Shown one piece after another: positions 63,880 to 64,000 of a stretch of 64,000 bases of DNA. The number at the start of each line of letters is the position of its first letter. The first letter of the stretch is position 1. The position numbers and the translations under genes are program-made. This DNA is from UBA1413 sp964552955 (GTDB lineage Bacteria > Bacteroidota > Bacteroidia > Bacteroidales > Prolixibacteraceae), in NCBI GenBank assembly GCA_964552955.1, contig CAZKIU010000001.1:102488-166487 (forward strand). The letters run 5' to 3'. The notes below the pieces were generated by a model that ran no database searches, was not told the DNA's origin, and was given only the letters and a program-made list of their open reading frames with translations.

Positions 63880-64000
63880 AGGGCAGTAGGCCGCTTCGCG
63901 TCAGGCAGTGAGCGGCACAGCTCCCAGACAGTGGGCGGCTACGCTTCAGGCAGAAACTGGCTCAGACCATGAGCGACCCGGACTTCGGGCATCGAGCGGC
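63880..64000 (+). repeat. 22-23-base tandem repeat after the OmpA gene, continuing past the window
   Basis: Units begin near 63880, 63903, 63926, 63948, 63969 and 63991 with the cores GGCAGTAGG, GGCAGTGAGCGGC, GACAGTGGGCGGC, GGCAGAAACTGG, GAGCGACCCGG and CGAGCGGC. Diverged, 5.5 copies visible; the end is cut by the window. No spacers, so not CRISPR. Confidence 0.75.

Noticed and set aside
1..64000. tRNA, rRNA, insertion sequences, integrase or phage genes
   Set aside because: I looked for cloverleaf-like segments, transposase motifs and terminal inverted repeats and saw none that hold up.

Overview
The window is a scaffolded draft (probably metagenome-derived) contig from a GC-rich member of the Bacteroidota. 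The evidence is a SusC/SusD pair under an ECF sigma/FecR relay, two type IX secretion (T9SS) cargoes with C-terminal sorting domains, a PorP/SprF protein, many exported glycoside hydrolases, and TAnnTTTG-type -7 promoter boxes. Four runs of exactly 100 N are scaffold gaps. Two of them are flanked by the same 55 bases on both sides, so they are unmerged contig overlaps rather than missing DNA. The genus cannot be read from this; a polysaccharide-degrading Bacteroidales/Marinilabiliales-like organism is my inference.

Layout. 1-8840 (minus strand): a LacI-type regulator, an AT-richer secreted protein of unrecognised family with a probable TIM barrel, two exported Gfo/Idh/MocA oxidoreductases, a sugar MFS transporter and NagA (cut by the left edge). 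Two near-identical operator/promoter modules, one before the TIM-barrel gene and one before the oxidoreductases, make this look like one LacI-controlled amino-sugar catabolic regulon. 9099-16151 (plus): ECF sigma, FecR anti-sigma, SusC with an STN domain, SusD, terminator. 16264-22607: a membrane protein, a 5'-nucleotidase-like protein, an exported sugar isomerase-like protein and a GH127. 22751-27136: a PorP/SprF protein converging on a large T9SS type B cargo. 27537-32811: a CE1-like esterase, a GH3 (both cut by a gap) and a type B carboxylesterase. 33270-39021: a complete RND efflux operon. 39075-50965: GH95, GH106, GH105, isoaspartyl peptidase, metallo-beta-lactamase-fold protein and a GH51-like T9SS cargo. 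51108-62249 (minus): a 2056-residue alpha-2-macroglobulin, a DUF6263-like protein, an M28 peptidase and a parallel beta-helix protein. 62529-63857: an OmpA-family protein.

Function as a whole. GH106 (rhamnosidase), GH105 (unsaturated rhamnogalacturonyl hydrolase), GH127 and GH51 (arabinofuranosidases), GH95, GH3 and the esterases together fit breakdown of pectic rhamnogalacturonan I and its arabinan side chains. The 1-8840 cluster points to amino sugars instead.

The most unusual structural signal is that many gene boundaries carry a short tandem repeat of their own (7, 21, 22, 22-23, 27, 30, 31, 51 or 52 bases). Apart from an ATTCAAG-heptamer family at two places, the repeats look unrelated to each other, and several extend the apparent 5' end of an open frame. 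No tRNA, rRNA, CRISPR array or insertion sequence was recognised.
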